A stretch of DNA of 64,000 nucleotides from Limnohabitans sp. MORI2 (GTDB lineage: Bacteria; Pseudomonadota; Gammaproteobacteria; Burkholderiales; Burkholderiaceae_C): NCBI RefSeq assembly GCF_027925025.1, contig NZ_AP027058.1, positions 2,480,001 to 2,544,000 of the forward strand, given 5' to 3'. How positions within the stretch are numbered: position 1 is the first letter of the stretch; the number at the start of each line of letters is the position of its first letter. The position numbers and the translations under genes are program-made. Below the pieces are notes generated by a model, which was given only the letters and a program-made list of their open reading frames with translations, searched no databases and was not told where the DNA came from. Shown in pieces: positions 45,227 through 54,092 of this stretch.

Positions 45227-46213
45227 ATGCTCAATATCTTCACGCTGGCCAACGGTCGTCTCTTCCAAGAAGAGATCGAGTCGCTGGAAGAACTCTCCAA
45301 ATTCCGCCCCATCTGGGTTGACCTCGAAGCGCCAACGCTTGAGGAAAAACGCTGGATCAAGCAGTACTACGGCCTCTCCATCCCCGAAGACGCGATGGAC
45401 GAGGACATCGAAGAATCCGCCCGTTTTTACGAAGAAGACAACGGCGAGCTGCACATCCGCAGCGACTTTTTGATCGCGCACGAAGACCAGCCCCGCACCG
45501 AACGCGTCGCATTCATCTTGAACCAAAACAACTCGGCCCTCAAAAGCCAAGGCGTGCTGTTCTCTATTCACGATGAAGACGTGCCCGTATTTCGCTTGCT
45601 GCGCATGCGCGCCCGACGTGCGCCTGGCCTGATTGAAGACGCCAAAGACGTGTTGCTCAAGCTGTTTGACGCCGACGCCGAATATTCAGCCGACACCCTA
45701 GAAGACATTTACGACCAGCTGGAAAAAGCTGGCAAGTTGGTGCTCTCTGAAGACGTGACCGACGAATTGGCCGGTGAAGTGCTGGGCGCCATCGCCCGCC
45801 AAGAAGACTTGAACGGCCGCATTCGCCGCAACGTGATGGACACCCGCCGCGCGGTGAGCTTCATGATGCGCTCGCGCATGCTCAACGCCGACCAGTTTGA
45901 AGAAGCCCGTCAAATCTTGCGTGATATTGAGTCGCTCGACAACCACACGGCTTTCTTGTTTGACAAGATCAACTTCTTGATGGACGCGACCGTCGGTTTC
46001 ATCAACATCAACCAAAACAAGATCATCAAGATCTTCTCGGTGGCCAGCGTCGCCTTGCTGCCGCCTACCTTGATTGCCAGCATCTACGGTATGAACTTCC
46101 AACACATGCCCGAGCTCGACAAGACGTGGGGTTACCCAATGGCTCTGGGGCTGATGATTGCCAGCGCCTTGGTGCCCATGTGGTACTTCCGCAAACGCGG
46201 CTGGCTCAAGTAA
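45227..46213 (+). CDS. corA: CorA-family magnesium/cobalt transporter
   Basis: A 328-residue channel subunit. A long acidic N-terminal cytoplasmic domain is followed by a helical stalk and two C-terminal helices. The selectivity motif GMN is seen in SIYGMNFQHMPEL, and the protein ends in the usual positively charged FRKRGWLK. AAGGA lies six bases before the ATG. It stands alone after a 281-bp leader and is convergent with mtnN. Confidence 0.96.
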   Translation: MLNIFTLANGRLFQEEIESLEELSKFRPIWVDLEAPTLEEKRWIKQYYGLSIPEDAMDEDIEESARFYEEDNGELHIRSDFLIAHEDQPRTERVAFILNQNNSALKSQGVLFSIHDEDVPVFRLLRMRARRAPGLIEDAKDVLLKLFDADAEYSADTLEDIYDQLEKAGKLVLSEDVTDELAGEVLGAIARQEDLNGRIRRNVMDTRRAVSFMMRSRMLNADQFEEARQILRDIESLDNHTAFLFDKINFLMDATVGFININQNKIIKIFSVASVALLPPTLIASIYGMNFQHMPELDKTWGYPMALGLMIASALVPMWYFRKRGWLK

Positions 46214-46226
46214 TTCAAACTGGCAA

Positions 46227-46985
46227 TCAAACAGGAAGTTGGGCCAGCAGCCGGTCCAACACGGCCACGCTGTAACGGCTGGCGATGGTTTGAATGAACT
46301 TGGGAAAGTCCACATGCGCGGCATCGTCCGCGCGGTCGGAAATGGTGCGCACCGCCGCCAGCGGCACGCCATAATCGTGGCACACCTGCGCCATCGCGGC
46401 GCATTCCATTTCCACGGCCAAGGCATCGGGCAACTCACGTTGTAACGCCGTACTCTCAGCCGTGGTCGCCACAAAGCGGTCGCCGCTGATGACCAAGCCC
46501 TCATGCACACGGGCCTTGTCTAAATCAAGCCCCAACCATTCGCTGCGCGGCAAATGCGCCACCACATCTTGCAAAGCCTGGGGCACTGCGCTGCGCAAAG
46601 CGGCTGTGAGCGTAGGGTCGGTGGGGTAACGTGTCATGCCAGTCAGAGGCACCTCGTGGCGAGGGAACAAAGGCGAGGCATCCATATCGTGTTGAATCAG
46701 CTCGGTGGCCAACACCACATCGCCCACGTGCGCTTGCGCGGCCAAGCCGCCCGCCACGCCGGTGAACACCATGCGGTTCACACCAAAACGTTCAATCAGC
46801 ACCGTGGCCGTGGTGGCTGCGGCCACTTTGCCGATGCGGCTGAGCACAGCCACCACCTCGTGGCCATGCCAGTGGCCCACCCAAAACTCGCGGCCGGCAA
46901 CCACCACCTTTTGCTCGTCGGGCATGCGCGCCAACACGGCGGCCAGCTCTTCGTGCATGGCGCTGACCAGCGCGATGCGACTCAT
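46227..46985 (-). CDS. mtnN: 5'-methylthioadenosine/S-adenosylhomocysteine nucleosidase
   Basis: A 252-residue nucleosidase clearing the by-products of polyamine, autoinducer and SAM-dependent methylation reactions. SRIALVSAMHEELAAVLARM at the start is the family signature; VFTGVAGGLAAQAHVGDVVLAT, VEMECAAMAQVCHDYGVP and RTISDRADD carry the catalytic Glu and Asp. ATG 46985 overlaps the acyl-CoA ligase stop (ATGA); the longer reading from 47102 lies inside that gene. Confidence 0.95.
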   Translation of the reverse strand: MSRIALVSAMHEELAAVLARMPDEQKVVVAGREFWVGHWHGHEVVAVLSRIGKVAAATTATVLIERFGVNRMVFTGVAGGLAAQAHVGDVVLATELIQHDMDASPLFPRHEVPLTGMTRYPTDPTLTAALRSAVPQALQDVVAHLPRSEWLGLDLDKARVHEGLVISGDRFVATTAESTALQRELPDALAVEMECAAMAQVCHDYGVPLAAVRTISDRADDAAHVDFPKFIQTIASRYSVAVLDRLLAQLPV

Positions 46986-48670
46986 GCTGCGGGTTTGTCG
47001 CGCAATTCGCGGCGCAGCACTTTGCCCACGGGAGTCTTGGGCAACTCTGTACGGAACTCCACCACACGGGGGCGCTTGTAACCGGTCAGGTTGTGACGGC
47101 AATGTTCCATCACTTGTTCTTCTGTCAGGGCAGGGTCTTTTTTGACCACCACCAACTTGACGGCTTCGCCGGAGTGCTCATCTGGAATGCCAATGACAGC
47201 GCACTCCATCACGCCAGGCATACCAGCCACCACCTCTTCCACCTCGTTGGGGTAGACGTTGAAGCCGCTAACCAAAATCATGTCTTTCTTGCGATCCACG
47301 ATGCGGAAGAAGCCGCGTTCGTCCATCACGCCCACATCGCCTGATTTGAAGAAACCATCCGCCGTCATCACGCGTGCGGTTTCGTCGGGACGCTGCCAAT
47401 AACCAGCCATTACTTGGGGGCCACGAATGGCGATTTCACCGGGCGTGCCCACCGGCACTTCGTTGCCCTCGTCGTCAATGATCTTCATGTCTGTGCTGGG
47501 CAACGGCACACCAATTGCGCCGTTGAACACCTTGCTCGTCACGGGGTTGCTGCTAGCGGCAGGACTGGTTTCAGACAAACCATAAGCTTCGCAGATAGGG
47601 CAGCCTGTTTTCTCAAGCCACAACTTTGCCACCGGCCCTTGCACGGCCATACCGCCACCCAAAGACACTTGCAAGTGAGACCAATCGACTTTGTTGAAAT
47701 CTGGGTGATTGGCCAACGCATTGAACAAGGTATTGACCGCTGGGAAGATATGAAAACGGTGCTTGGTCAGCTCCTTGAGCACGGCTGGCAAATCGCGCGG
47801 ATTGGGAATAAGCACCGAGCATCCACCCATGCGCATGCACGACAGTAAATTCACGTTGAACGCGAAGATGTGATACAGCGGCAAGGCACAAATGAACGTA
47901 GGAATTTCATCTGCAGGAATCCGTTTGAGCGCAGGGCCGCACCATTCAGACGCTTGCAACATATTGGCAATCAAGTTGCGATGCAACAGCTCTGCACCTT
48001 TGGCCACCCCAGTGGTTCCGCCTGTGTACTGCAGCACGGCCAGATCGTCGCTATGAATTTCAGGCAGCGTCAACGCACATCGCTCGCCCAAAGCCAACGC
48101 CTCATTGAACCTCACGGCTGTCGGCAATTGGAAATTGGGCACCATTTTCTTGACATTGCGCACCACATGGTTGACCAACATGCCTTTGAGCCACCCCAAC
48201 CGATCGCCCATGGCACACAGCACCACATGCCTGACATGGGTTCGCGCCAAGCACTCTTGCAGCGTGGCGCCAAAATTCTCAAGCACAACGATGGCCTTGG
48301 CGTCAGAGTCTTTGAGCTGCGCCTCAAGTTCGCGAGAGGTGTAAAGCGGATTGATATTGACCACCACGAAACCTGCACGCAACACAGCGGCGACAGCAAT
48401 GGGGTACTGCAACACATTCGGCAGCATGATGGCCACACGATCGCCAAACACCAAACCCAAGCTTTGCAAATACGCGGCAAACACTTGGCTCAAGCGATCG
48501 AGCTCGGCATAGCTCAGATCTTTGCCCAAAAAGCTGAACGCTGTGCGTTGCCCGTATTGACGAAAACTTTCCTGCATCAAGTCCACCAATGAGCTGTAAG
48601 CCTTGGTGTCAATTTCTGCTGGCACGCCCTCTGGGTATGCGCTGAGCCATGGTTTTTGTGCGGAATTCAT
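46982..48670 (-). CDS. fadD: Long-chain fatty acid-CoA ligase
   Basis: A 562-residue AMP-forming ligase activating fatty acids for degradation or lipid synthesis. QYTGGTTGVAKGAELLHRN is the AMP-binding P-loop, EAYGLSETSPAA the adenine motif, and SGDVGVMDERGFFRIVDRKKDMI and SGFNVYPNEVEEVV the C-terminal hinge region. The start was taken at ATG 48670; the reading to 48892 overlaps the divergent NUDIX gene. It is coupled to mtnN. The substrate chain length is inferred from similarity to FadD. Confidence 0.92.
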   Translation of the reverse strand: MNSAQKPWLSAYPEGVPAEIDTKAYSSLVDLMQESFRQYGQRTAFSFLGKDLSYAELDRLSQVFAAYLQSLGLVFGDRVAIMLPNVLQYPIAVAAVLRAGFVVVNINPLYTSRELEAQLKDSDAKAIVVLENFGATLQECLARTHVRHVVLCAMGDRLGWLKGMLVNHVVRNVKKMVPNFQLPTAVRFNEALALGERCALTLPEIHSDDLAVLQYTGGTTGVAKGAELLHRNLIANMLQASEWCGPALKRIPADEIPTFICALPLYHIFAFNVNLLSCMRMGGCSVLIPNPRDLPAVLKELTKHRFHIFPAVNTLFNALANHPDFNKVDWSHLQVSLGGGMAVQGPVAKLWLEKTGCPICEAYGLSETSPAASSNPVTSKVFNGAIGVPLPSTDMKIIDDEGNEVPVGTPGEIAIRGPQVMAGYWQRPDETARVMTADGFFKSGDVGVMDERGFFRIVDRKKDMILVSGFNVYPNEVEEVVAGMPGVMECAVIGIPDEHSGEAVKLVVVKKDPALTEEQVMEHCRHNLTGYKRPRVVEFRTELPKTPVGKVLRRELRDKPAA

Positions 48671-48772
48671 AGTCGCCCCTCTTTGGATGTCTTTGTTCTT
48701 GTCAGAGTGGCGCAAGGTTACACGACTTTGACAGAAATTCTGGGACGGATTAACCCGAAAGATAATGCGCAA

Positions 48773-49273
48773 ATGAACAAACGTTGGAAGCCCAGTGTCA
48801 CCGTCGCCGCCATCATTGAACGCGAGGGTCGTTACCTCTTGATTGAAGAGCACACGCCTGAAGGCTTGCGCCTGAACAACCCTGCTGGCCACCTAGACCC
48901 AGGCGAGTCCCCCGAAGACGGCTGTGCGCGCGAAGCACTGGAAGAAACCACACACACCTTTAAACCCACAGAGCTTGTGGGTATCTACATTTCCCGGTTG
49001 CAGCGCCCCGCACGTGAAGGCCGTGCCGCAGAAGACGTGACCTACTTCCGCCTCGCGTTTTGCGGCGAACTGGGCGAGCAAGTGCCAGGCGCACAGCTTG
49101 ACAAAGGCATCGTGCGAACGCTGTGGATGACACCCGACGAAATTCGCGCCAATGTGCACCGCCTGCGAAGCCCGTTGGTGTTGCGCTGCATGGAAGACCA
49201 CTTGGCAGGCCAGCGCTTTCCACTCAGCATGATCTACACCGACCCCAGTGTGTTGAATCCCGCACAGGGATAA
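48773..49273 (+). CDS. NUDIX hydrolase (NudJ-like)
   Basis: A 166-residue pyrophosphatase. The Nudix box [22 protein letters not shown] matches GX5EX7REUXEE, where the Glu residues bind the metal. The family includes NudJ, which acts on thiamine pyrophosphate and nucleoside di- and triphosphates. ATG 48773 gives the conserved [18 protein letters not shown] opening. It lies seven bases before mnmA; NUDIX next to mnmA is common, as with E. coli nudJ-mnmA. Confidence 0.92.
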   Translation: MNKRWKPSVTVAAIIEREGRYLLIEEHTPEGLRLNNPAGHLDPGESPEDGCAREALEETTHTFKPTELVGIYISRLQRPAREGRAAEDVTYFRLAFCGELGEQVPGAQLDKGIVRTLWMTPDEIRANVHRLRSPLVLRCMEDHLAGQRFPLSMIYTDPSVLNPAQG

Positions 49274-49280
49274 TTGCCGC

Positions 49281-50408
49281 ATGGCAAATAACAAACGTGT
49301 GGTGGTGGGCTTGAGCGGCGGCGTGGACTCTGCCGTCAGCGCCTACCTGTTGAAGCAGCAAGGCTACGACGTCGTCGGCATCTTCATGAAAAACTGGGAA
49401 GACGATGACGACAGCGAATACTGCTCGTCCAACATCGACTTCGTGGACGCCGCTGCCGTGGCCGACGTGATTGGCATTGAGATTGAACACGTCAACTTTG
49501 CCGCTGAATACAAAGACCGCGTGTTTGCCGAGTTCTTGCGCGAGTACCAAGGCGGGCGCACACCTAACCCCGACATTTTGTGTAACGCCGAAATCAAATT
49601 CAAAGCGTTCTTAGACCACGCCATGCGCTTAGGCGCTGAAAAAATTGCCACTGGCCACTACTGCCGCGTGCGCGAAGTGAATGGTGAGTTTCAGCTGCTC
49701 AAAGGTTTGGACCCCAGCAAAGACCAAAGCTACTTTTTGCACCGCTTGAACCAAGCGCAACTGTCTAAAACTTTGTTCCCCGTCGGCGAGTTACACAAAA
49801 CAGAAGTGCGCCGCATCGCGGATGACATTGGTTTGCCCAACGCCAAGAAAAAAGATTCCACTGGCATCTGCTTCATTGGCGAGCGTCCGTTCCGTGAGTT
49901 TTTAAACCGCTACATTGCCAACGAACCCGGCCCTATCAAAGACGAACGCGGTCGCAAGATTGGCACGCATGTGGGCTTGAGTTTTTACACACTCGGCCAA
50001 CGCCAGGGCTTGGGTATTGGCGGCCTCAAAGAAAAAGGCGCTCAGCGTGGTGGCGGTGAACACCAGCCTTGGTTTGTAGCCCGCAAAGACTTGGCCACCA
50101 ACACCTTGTACGTGGTGCAAGGCCACGATCACCCTTGGTTGCTTTACAGCTCGTTGCATGCCGACGACCTGAGCTGGTGCGCACCGCATCAGCCAGCGCC
50201 GGGCCGCTACGCTGCCAAAACCCGATATCGCCAAACAGATGCGCCTTGCGAGCTGAGCTACAACGACAAAGGCGAGCTGGTGCTCGCCTTTGATGATCCT
50301 CAGTGGGCCGTCACACCCGGCCAATCGGCTGTGTTGTATGACGGAGAGGTATGTATGGGCGGCGGGGTCATTGCCAGCGCTGCAGCGCTGAGCGCAACCC
50401 CTGCCTGA
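49281..50408 (+). CDS. mnmA: tRNA-specific 2-thiouridylase
   Basis: A 375-residue enzyme that thiolates U34 of Lys, Glu and Gln tRNAs. [22 protein letters not shown] is the PP-loop ATP site. [15 protein letters not shown] contains the first catalytic Cys, and [17 protein letters not shown] the second. [13 protein letters not shown] is the family C-terminal segment. Complete. Coupled with the NUDIX gene upstream. Confidence 0.98.
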   Translation: MANNKRVVVGLSGGVDSAVSAYLLKQQGYDVVGIFMKNWEDDDDSEYCSSNIDFVDAAAVADVIGIEIEHVNFAAEYKDRVFAEFLREYQGGRTPNPDILCNAEIKFKAFLDHAMRLGAEKIATGHYCRVREVNGEFQLLKGLDPSKDQSYFLHRLNQAQLSKTLFPVGELHKTEVRRIADDIGLPNAKKKDSTGICFIGERPFREFLNRYIANEPGPIKDERGRKIGTHVGLSFYTLGQRQGLGIGGLKEKGAQRGGGEHQPWFVARKDLATNTLYVVQGHDHPWLLYSSLHADDLSWCAPHQPAPGRYAAKTRYRQTDAPCELSYNDKGELVLAFDDPQWAVTPGQSAVLYDGEVCMGGGVIASAAALSATPA

Positions 50409-50438
50409 GTTGCCCGCGACCTTGATGCCGCGTTGGCT

Positions 50439-50669
50439 TTACTTGATGACAGCTGCAGCAGCTGGCACTTTGGCTTCCGCTTTCTTAGTGGCATCCGTCT
50501 TCACCACAGCAGCTTTTTCTTTCACCACTTTTTTAGCTTCGGCTTTAACAGCTGGTGCAGCTTCTGCCTTAGGGGCCGTTTGCGCGGAGACAGAGGCAGC
50601 AGTGATGAAACACCAAAGCCAAATGTGACAGCCCCAGTTCAGAGGTGTTCTTATCTGAGCCAGCCACAT
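50439..50669 (-). CDS. Small exported Ala/Lys-rich protein
   Basis: A 76-residue protein. GAAGGA lies seven bases before ATG 50669, an excellent ribosome site, so this start is preferred over a TTG five codons earlier. A hydrophobic stretch HIWLWCFITAASVSA followed by QT looks like a signal peptide with a cleavage site. The mature ~45 residues are almost only Ala, Lys, Val, Glu and Pro. Such tiny proteins are common in Burkholderiales; the function is unknown. The ~90 bp upstream are strongly AT-rich and follow the ssb terminator. The interval 50409-50438 shows nothing else. Confidence 0.6.
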   Translation of the reverse strand: MWLAQIRTPLNWGCHIWLWCFITAASVSAQTAPKAEAAPAVKAEAKKVVKEKAAVVKTDATKKAEAKVPAAAAVIK

Positions 50670-50755
50670 GTACCAATCCTTCAAGGCTTATTTTTAAAGC
50701 TTTAGATTGTAAATATATGTAACTATTTTTAATTAAGTATTGTTAATGCTGCACT

Positions 50756-50791
50756 AAAAAAGCCATGTCAGCTCATCGCTGACATGGCTTT
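50756..50791 (-). terminator. ssb: Intrinsic terminator of ssb
   Basis: A perfect 14-bp stem (AAAGCCATGTCAGC and GCTGACATGGCTTT) with a 5-nt loop, followed on the minus strand by a six-T run. It starts 27 bp after the ssb stop. Confidence 0.92.
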
Positions 50792-50817
50792 ACTGATGAA
50801 TTTAACTTAGCTGCGTG

Positions 50818-51309
50818 TCAGAAGGGGATGTCATCATCCATGTCATCAAAGCCGCCTTTGGCTGGCGCAGGCGCTGCGGGGCGTTGCGCTGCTGGCGCTG
50901 CAGCAGCACGAGGTGCTGCTGGGCGGCTGTAGCCGCCTTCGTCACCACCACCGCTGGGGCCGCCCATGCCTTCACGGCCGCCCAAGAGTTGCAATTCAGT
51001 GGCAATGATGTCCACGGTGTTTTTTTCCACGCCTGTGGTTTTGTCGGTGTACACGCCGTATTTCAGGCGGCCTTCCACGTAAATGGGACGGCCTTTTTTG
51101 ACGTATTCGCCAGCGATTTCGGCCAAGCGGTCATAGAACGTGACGCGGTGCCACTGTGTGTCTTCAATCATCTCGCCGCTGTTTTTGTCTTTGCGGCGGC
51201 TTGATGTGGCCACGCTCACGTTGGCCACGGCTTGGCCGCTGGGCAGGTAGCGCACTTCGGGGTCGCGGCCGCAGTTGCCGACGAGGATGACTTTGTTAAC
51301 GGATGCCAT
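50818..51309 (-). CDS. ssb: Single-stranded DNA-binding protein
   Basis: A 163-residue protein. The OB-fold domain ([21 protein letters not shown] to [11 protein letters not shown]) is followed by a Gly/Pro/Ala-rich linker and the acidic tip DDMDDDIPF that recruits repair and replication partners. GGAGG lies seven bases before the ATG. The MFS gene is 27 bp upstream, and a strong terminator follows. ssb near uvrA is a conserved proteobacterial neighbourhood. Confidence 0.98.
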   Translation of the reverse strand: MASVNKVILVGNCGRDPEVRYLPSGQAVANVSVATSSRRKDKNSGEMIEDTQWHRVTFYDRLAEIAGEYVKKGRPIYVEGRLKYGVYTDKTTGVEKNTVDIIATELQLLGGREGMGGPSGGGDEGGYSRPAAPRAAAAPAAQRPAAPAPAKGGFDDMDDDIPF

Positions 51310-51336
51310 ATGTATATTCCTCCAGATAGGGGCTAA

Positions 51337-52566
51337 TTATGGGGTCTTTGCAGAATGGGCCACACGCTTGGGGGCCACCATAGGCCAAGCTACCACCAGC
51401 CACAGCACCATGAGTGCCGCGCAAGTTAAAAACAGGCCTTGTGTCCCGTAGCTTTTGACGAGTTGCCCGCCCATCACGCCACCCGCAAAAAAGCCCAACG
51501 ATTGCAGCGTGTTGTACACCCCCATCGCCGCGCCACGCGACGAGGCGGGCGCAATGCGCGACACCAAGCTGGGCTGCGTGGCTTCAAGCACGTTGAAGCC
51601 GCAAAAAAACGCAAACAACAACCACGCCAAGCAAGTCACGCTGGGTGCGCCAGACGACACCCACAACAGCGCCACTTGCACCAGAGCAATCAAAGCGATG
51701 GCGCTTAAAAACACAGCACGCAAAAAGCCACGGCGCTCTAACGCAAACACGCCGCCCATCAAGAGAAATGAGCCCAACACGGCAGGTAAATAAATTTGCC
51801 AGTGGTCGTTTTTAGCCAACCCGGCTTGCACCAAGAAAGCAGGAATCGCCACCCACATGGCCAGCTGCACCGCGTGCAACACAAACACACCAATGTTCAG
51901 GCGCAGCAGCGCAGTGTTGAACATCACTTGGCGCAGGCCACCACGGGCGGCATCTTTGTGCGTTACAGGCTCAGCCGGTACGCCCCACACCACCACGGCG
52001 GTGCCAAGCAGCGCCAGCACGGCCGTCAGCACGAATAAGCCAGACAACCCGATGTGCGCTGCAATCACCGGCGACACCACCAACGACAGCGCAAACATCA
52101 GGCCAATGCTGGCACCCACAAGCGCCATGGCCTTGGTGCGCACGTTGTCGCGTGTGAGGTCAGCCAACAACGCCGTGACCGCCGCAGACACAGCGCCCGC
52201 ACCCTGCACAGAACGGCCAACCAACAAGCCCGTCAAGGTGTCGGCACTGCCAGCAATCAAGCTGCCCAAAGCAAACACCAGCAAACCAAAAATAATCACC
52301 CGTTTGCGCCCCAAGCGGTCAGACGCCACACCAAACGGAATTTGCAAAATGCCTTGCGTCAGGCCATAAATGCCCATGGCCATGCCAATGAGTGCGGGGT
52401 CGTCGCCACCGGGGTACTTGCGCGCTTCCAGCGCAAACACGGGCAACACCAAAAACAAACCCAACATGCGCAGGGCAAAGATGGACGCGAGCGTGCCACT
52501 CGCACGGCGCTCGGTGGCCGTCATCGTGGGGCTGTCGTCTAGGGTTGGGTCGGGGGTCAGATTCAT
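51337..52566 (-). CDS. MFS transporter next to ssb (YajR/DHA1-like)
   Basis: A 409-residue transporter with 12 helices. SIFALRMLGLFLVLPVFALEA and GIYGLTQGILQIPFGVASDRLGRKRVI (motif A) are typical of the group found between ssb and uvrA in many Burkholderiales. No C-terminal domain is attached. ATG 52566 was used; the reading to 52614 is a longer alternative. The substrate is unknown. Its usual neighbour uvrA is separated here by inserted genes. Confidence 0.9.
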   Translation of the reverse strand: MNLTPDPTLDDSPTMTATERRASGTLASIFALRMLGLFLVLPVFALEARKYPGGDDPALIGMAMGIYGLTQGILQIPFGVASDRLGRKRVIIFGLLVFALGSLIAGSADTLTGLLVGRSVQGAGAVSAAVTALLADLTRDNVRTKAMALVGASIGLMFALSLVVSPVIAAHIGLSGLFVLTAVLALLGTAVVVWGVPAEPVTHKDAARGGLRQVMFNTALLRLNIGVFVLHAVQLAMWVAIPAFLVQAGLAKNDHWQIYLPAVLGSFLLMGGVFALERRGFLRAVFLSAIALIALVQVALLWVSSGAPSVTCLAWLLFAFFCGFNVLEATQPSLVSRIAPASSRGAAMGVYNTLQSLGFFAGGVMGGQLVKSYGTQGLFLTCAALMVLWLVVAWPMVAPKRVAHSAKTP

Positions 52567-52636
52567 CGTCACAGCCTGCGATTGTCCCGCATTCTGAACC
52601 GCCACCCGAGACAAGGAGCAGTCGTCTACTCAGCCG

Positions 52637-52861
52637 TTAAACGGCTTGGGGCCATTTGATTTCTAACTTGCGGTGATTGGCCAAACAATCACGAAGGTAC
52701 AAATTGATCAAGCTTTGGTAAGGAATATTTGACTCCTCGGCCATGCTTTTAAAGTAATCCACTACATCCTCTGAAAGTCGCATGGTCACGGGCTTTTTCA
52801 GCTTGGACGCATATGGATTTTTGCGAGCCTTCAGTTTGGAGAGATCGTATTCAGCTTTCAT
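52637..52861 (-). CDS. brnA: BrnA-type antitoxin
   Basis: A 74-residue ribbon-helix-helix protein. KPVTMRLSEDVVDYFKSMAEESNIPYQSLINLYLRDCL is the RHH core of BrnA/CopG antitoxins. ATG 52861 lies one base after the toxin stop and gives the right size; the reading to 52948 would lie within the toxin gene. As in Brucella brnTA the toxin gene comes first. It should neutralise BrnT and repress the shared promoter. Confidence 0.92.
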   Translation of the reverse strand: MKAEYDLSKLKARKNPYASKLKKPVTMRLSEDVVDYFKSMAEESNIPYQSLINLYLRDCLANHRKLEIKWPQAV

Positions 52862-52862
52862 G

Positions 52863-53144
52863 TCAGCCACCTTGGTAAAACACACGCTCGCGTTTGGTTG
52901 CTTGGCGCGCCGAGATGATGCGGACCACCTCACCCCCTTGGCGCTCACAATGACAAACGAGCAGCAATCTAGCGCCTGAGCTCATGCCCAGCATCAAAAA
53001 ACGTGCCTCATCCGAGGAGTGCTCTTCGTCAAAAAACTGCACCGCAAATTCGTCATAAAAAACTGATTTCGCTTCATCGAAAGAAACTTGGTGCTTCTTT
53101 TGATTCGCAGTCGCTTTGGCAGCGTCCCACTCGAACTTAATCAT
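52863..53144 (-). CDS. brnT: BrnT-family toxin ribonuclease
   Basis: A 93-residue protein. IKFEWDAAKATANQKKHQVSFDEAKSVFYD is the DUF497/BrnT signature; HCERQGGEVVRIISARQATKRER is the C-terminal catalytic stretch of this RelE-like fold. BrnT is an RNase toxin induced by stress. A strong promoter-like sequence ends only six bases before the ATG, and no Shine-Dalgarno is seen, so the message may be leaderless. Confidence 0.94.
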   Translation of the reverse strand: MIKFEWDAAKATANQKKHQVSFDEAKSVFYDEFAVQFFDEEHSSDEARFLMLGMSSGARLLLVCHCERQGGEVVRIISARQATKRERVFYQGG

Positions 53145-53150
53145 ATTTAC

Positions 53151-53179
53151 ATTGTATGTACAATTTTTGATAAATCAAA
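53151..53179 (-). promoter_or_regulatory. Promoter and operator palindromes of brnTA
   Basis: On the minus strand TTGATT (-35, 53178-53173) and TACAAT (-10, 53156-53151) are 16 bp apart. The -35 lies in TTTGAT-TT-ATCAAA (53166-53179) and the -10 in ATTGTA-CA-TACAAT (53151-53164), each a perfect 6-bp inverted repeat with a 2-bp centre. This is a likely double operator for BrnA. Transcription would begin at about the ATG. Confidence 0.72.
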
Positions 53180-53191
53180 TTTCTTTTTTCG

Positions 53192-53893
53192 TTACGCGAA
53201 GAAACGGCTTTGGACACGCTGGGCATACGACACAAGATTTTTGTGCAACTTAGCCTGTCTCAACAGTGGCGTGTCAAAGTGCTCGCACAGACATGCGAGC
53301 ACAAAAGCGCCCGCACTGGCATCTGCCGCACAAGGCGATGCGCCACCCAACCAATCGGCATCGCCCAGCACTTGAGCCAGCGCGTCAATGTCGCGGCAAG
53401 CCAACTGCGCAATTTCAGCCTCGTTGTGTCGCCCCATGCCTTGGGCGTGCAGCATCTTGCGAGTTTTGTTTCTCATGGCCGTGCGAACCAAGGGGCGAAT
53501 CAGCGCAGGCACTTTGTTAAAGAAAGTCGCTGGGCCTTTGTTGAAGTTCTCGTCCACCATCCAACGGAAATACACCACAGCGAAATACAGGTGCTCTTCG
53601 CACATCTTCTCCACCGCCCACGTCACACCCTTTTGCTGCGGGGTCAAATGCGCGTCTAAATCAAGCCCGTACTTTTGCTCCAGATGCAAGCGAATCAATG
53701 TCGAGTCAGCCACCGTCACCCCGTCATCCACGATGAACGGGCGCTTGCCTTTGGGGCCAAGGTTGGGGCCGCCCGCAAACACGTCTGTGGTGTAAGGCAA
53801 GCCAGACAGCTTGAGCAATGCCATCGCCTTCATCACGAAAGGGCTGGGATCGGGTTGGCCGAATGCGGGGCCGAAGGTGTGCAGGGTAATCAT
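53192..53893 (-). CDS. Glutathione S-transferase-like protein (FAXC/metaxin type)
   Basis: A 233-residue protein with a thioredoxin-like N-terminus (MITLHTFGPAFGQPDPSPFVMKAMALLKLSGLPY; KGKRPFIVDDG; VADSTLIRLHLEQKYG) and a helical C-terminal domain. The pattern fits the FAXC/metaxin-like group of GSTs, found widely in bacteria with no settled substrate. It lies between brnT and uvrA and is divergent from uvrA. Confidence 0.85.
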   Translation of the reverse strand: MITLHTFGPAFGQPDPSPFVMKAMALLKLSGLPYTTDVFAGGPNLGPKGKRPFIVDDGVTVADSTLIRLHLEQKYGLDLDAHLTPQQKGVTWAVEKMCEEHLYFAVVYFRWMVDENFNKGPATFFNKVPALIRPLVRTAMRNKTRKMLHAQGMGRHNEAEIAQLACRDIDALAQVLGDADWLGGASPCAADASAGAFVLACLCEHFDTPLLRQAKLHKNLVSYAQRVQSRFFA

Positions 53894-54092
53894 ATGAAGG
53901 GCTCTTTGTTTTGTTCACAGCATCCGGCTCACTCTACTCGATATGTCATTACTTTTTATTACAAAATCATTCTCCATCCACTAGCGAACGCTTGCTTGTG
54001 TCCCACCTCGCCGCAAAACATCTAGCCCCGCATTCGCGTCCGCGCTTGCCGCCCACTATCATGGCGGGTTGCCCTTTGATGGACCCAAAACC

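Noticed and set aside
48670..48892. N-terminal extension of the acyl-CoA ligase
   Set aside because: It overlaps the divergent NUDIX gene; family proteins start near the ATG at 48670.
53894..54092. LexA operator upstream of uvrA
   Set aside because: No CTGT-N8-ACAG-like palindrome was found by eye in the ~200 bp upstream; only a weak CCGCC/GGCGG repeat.
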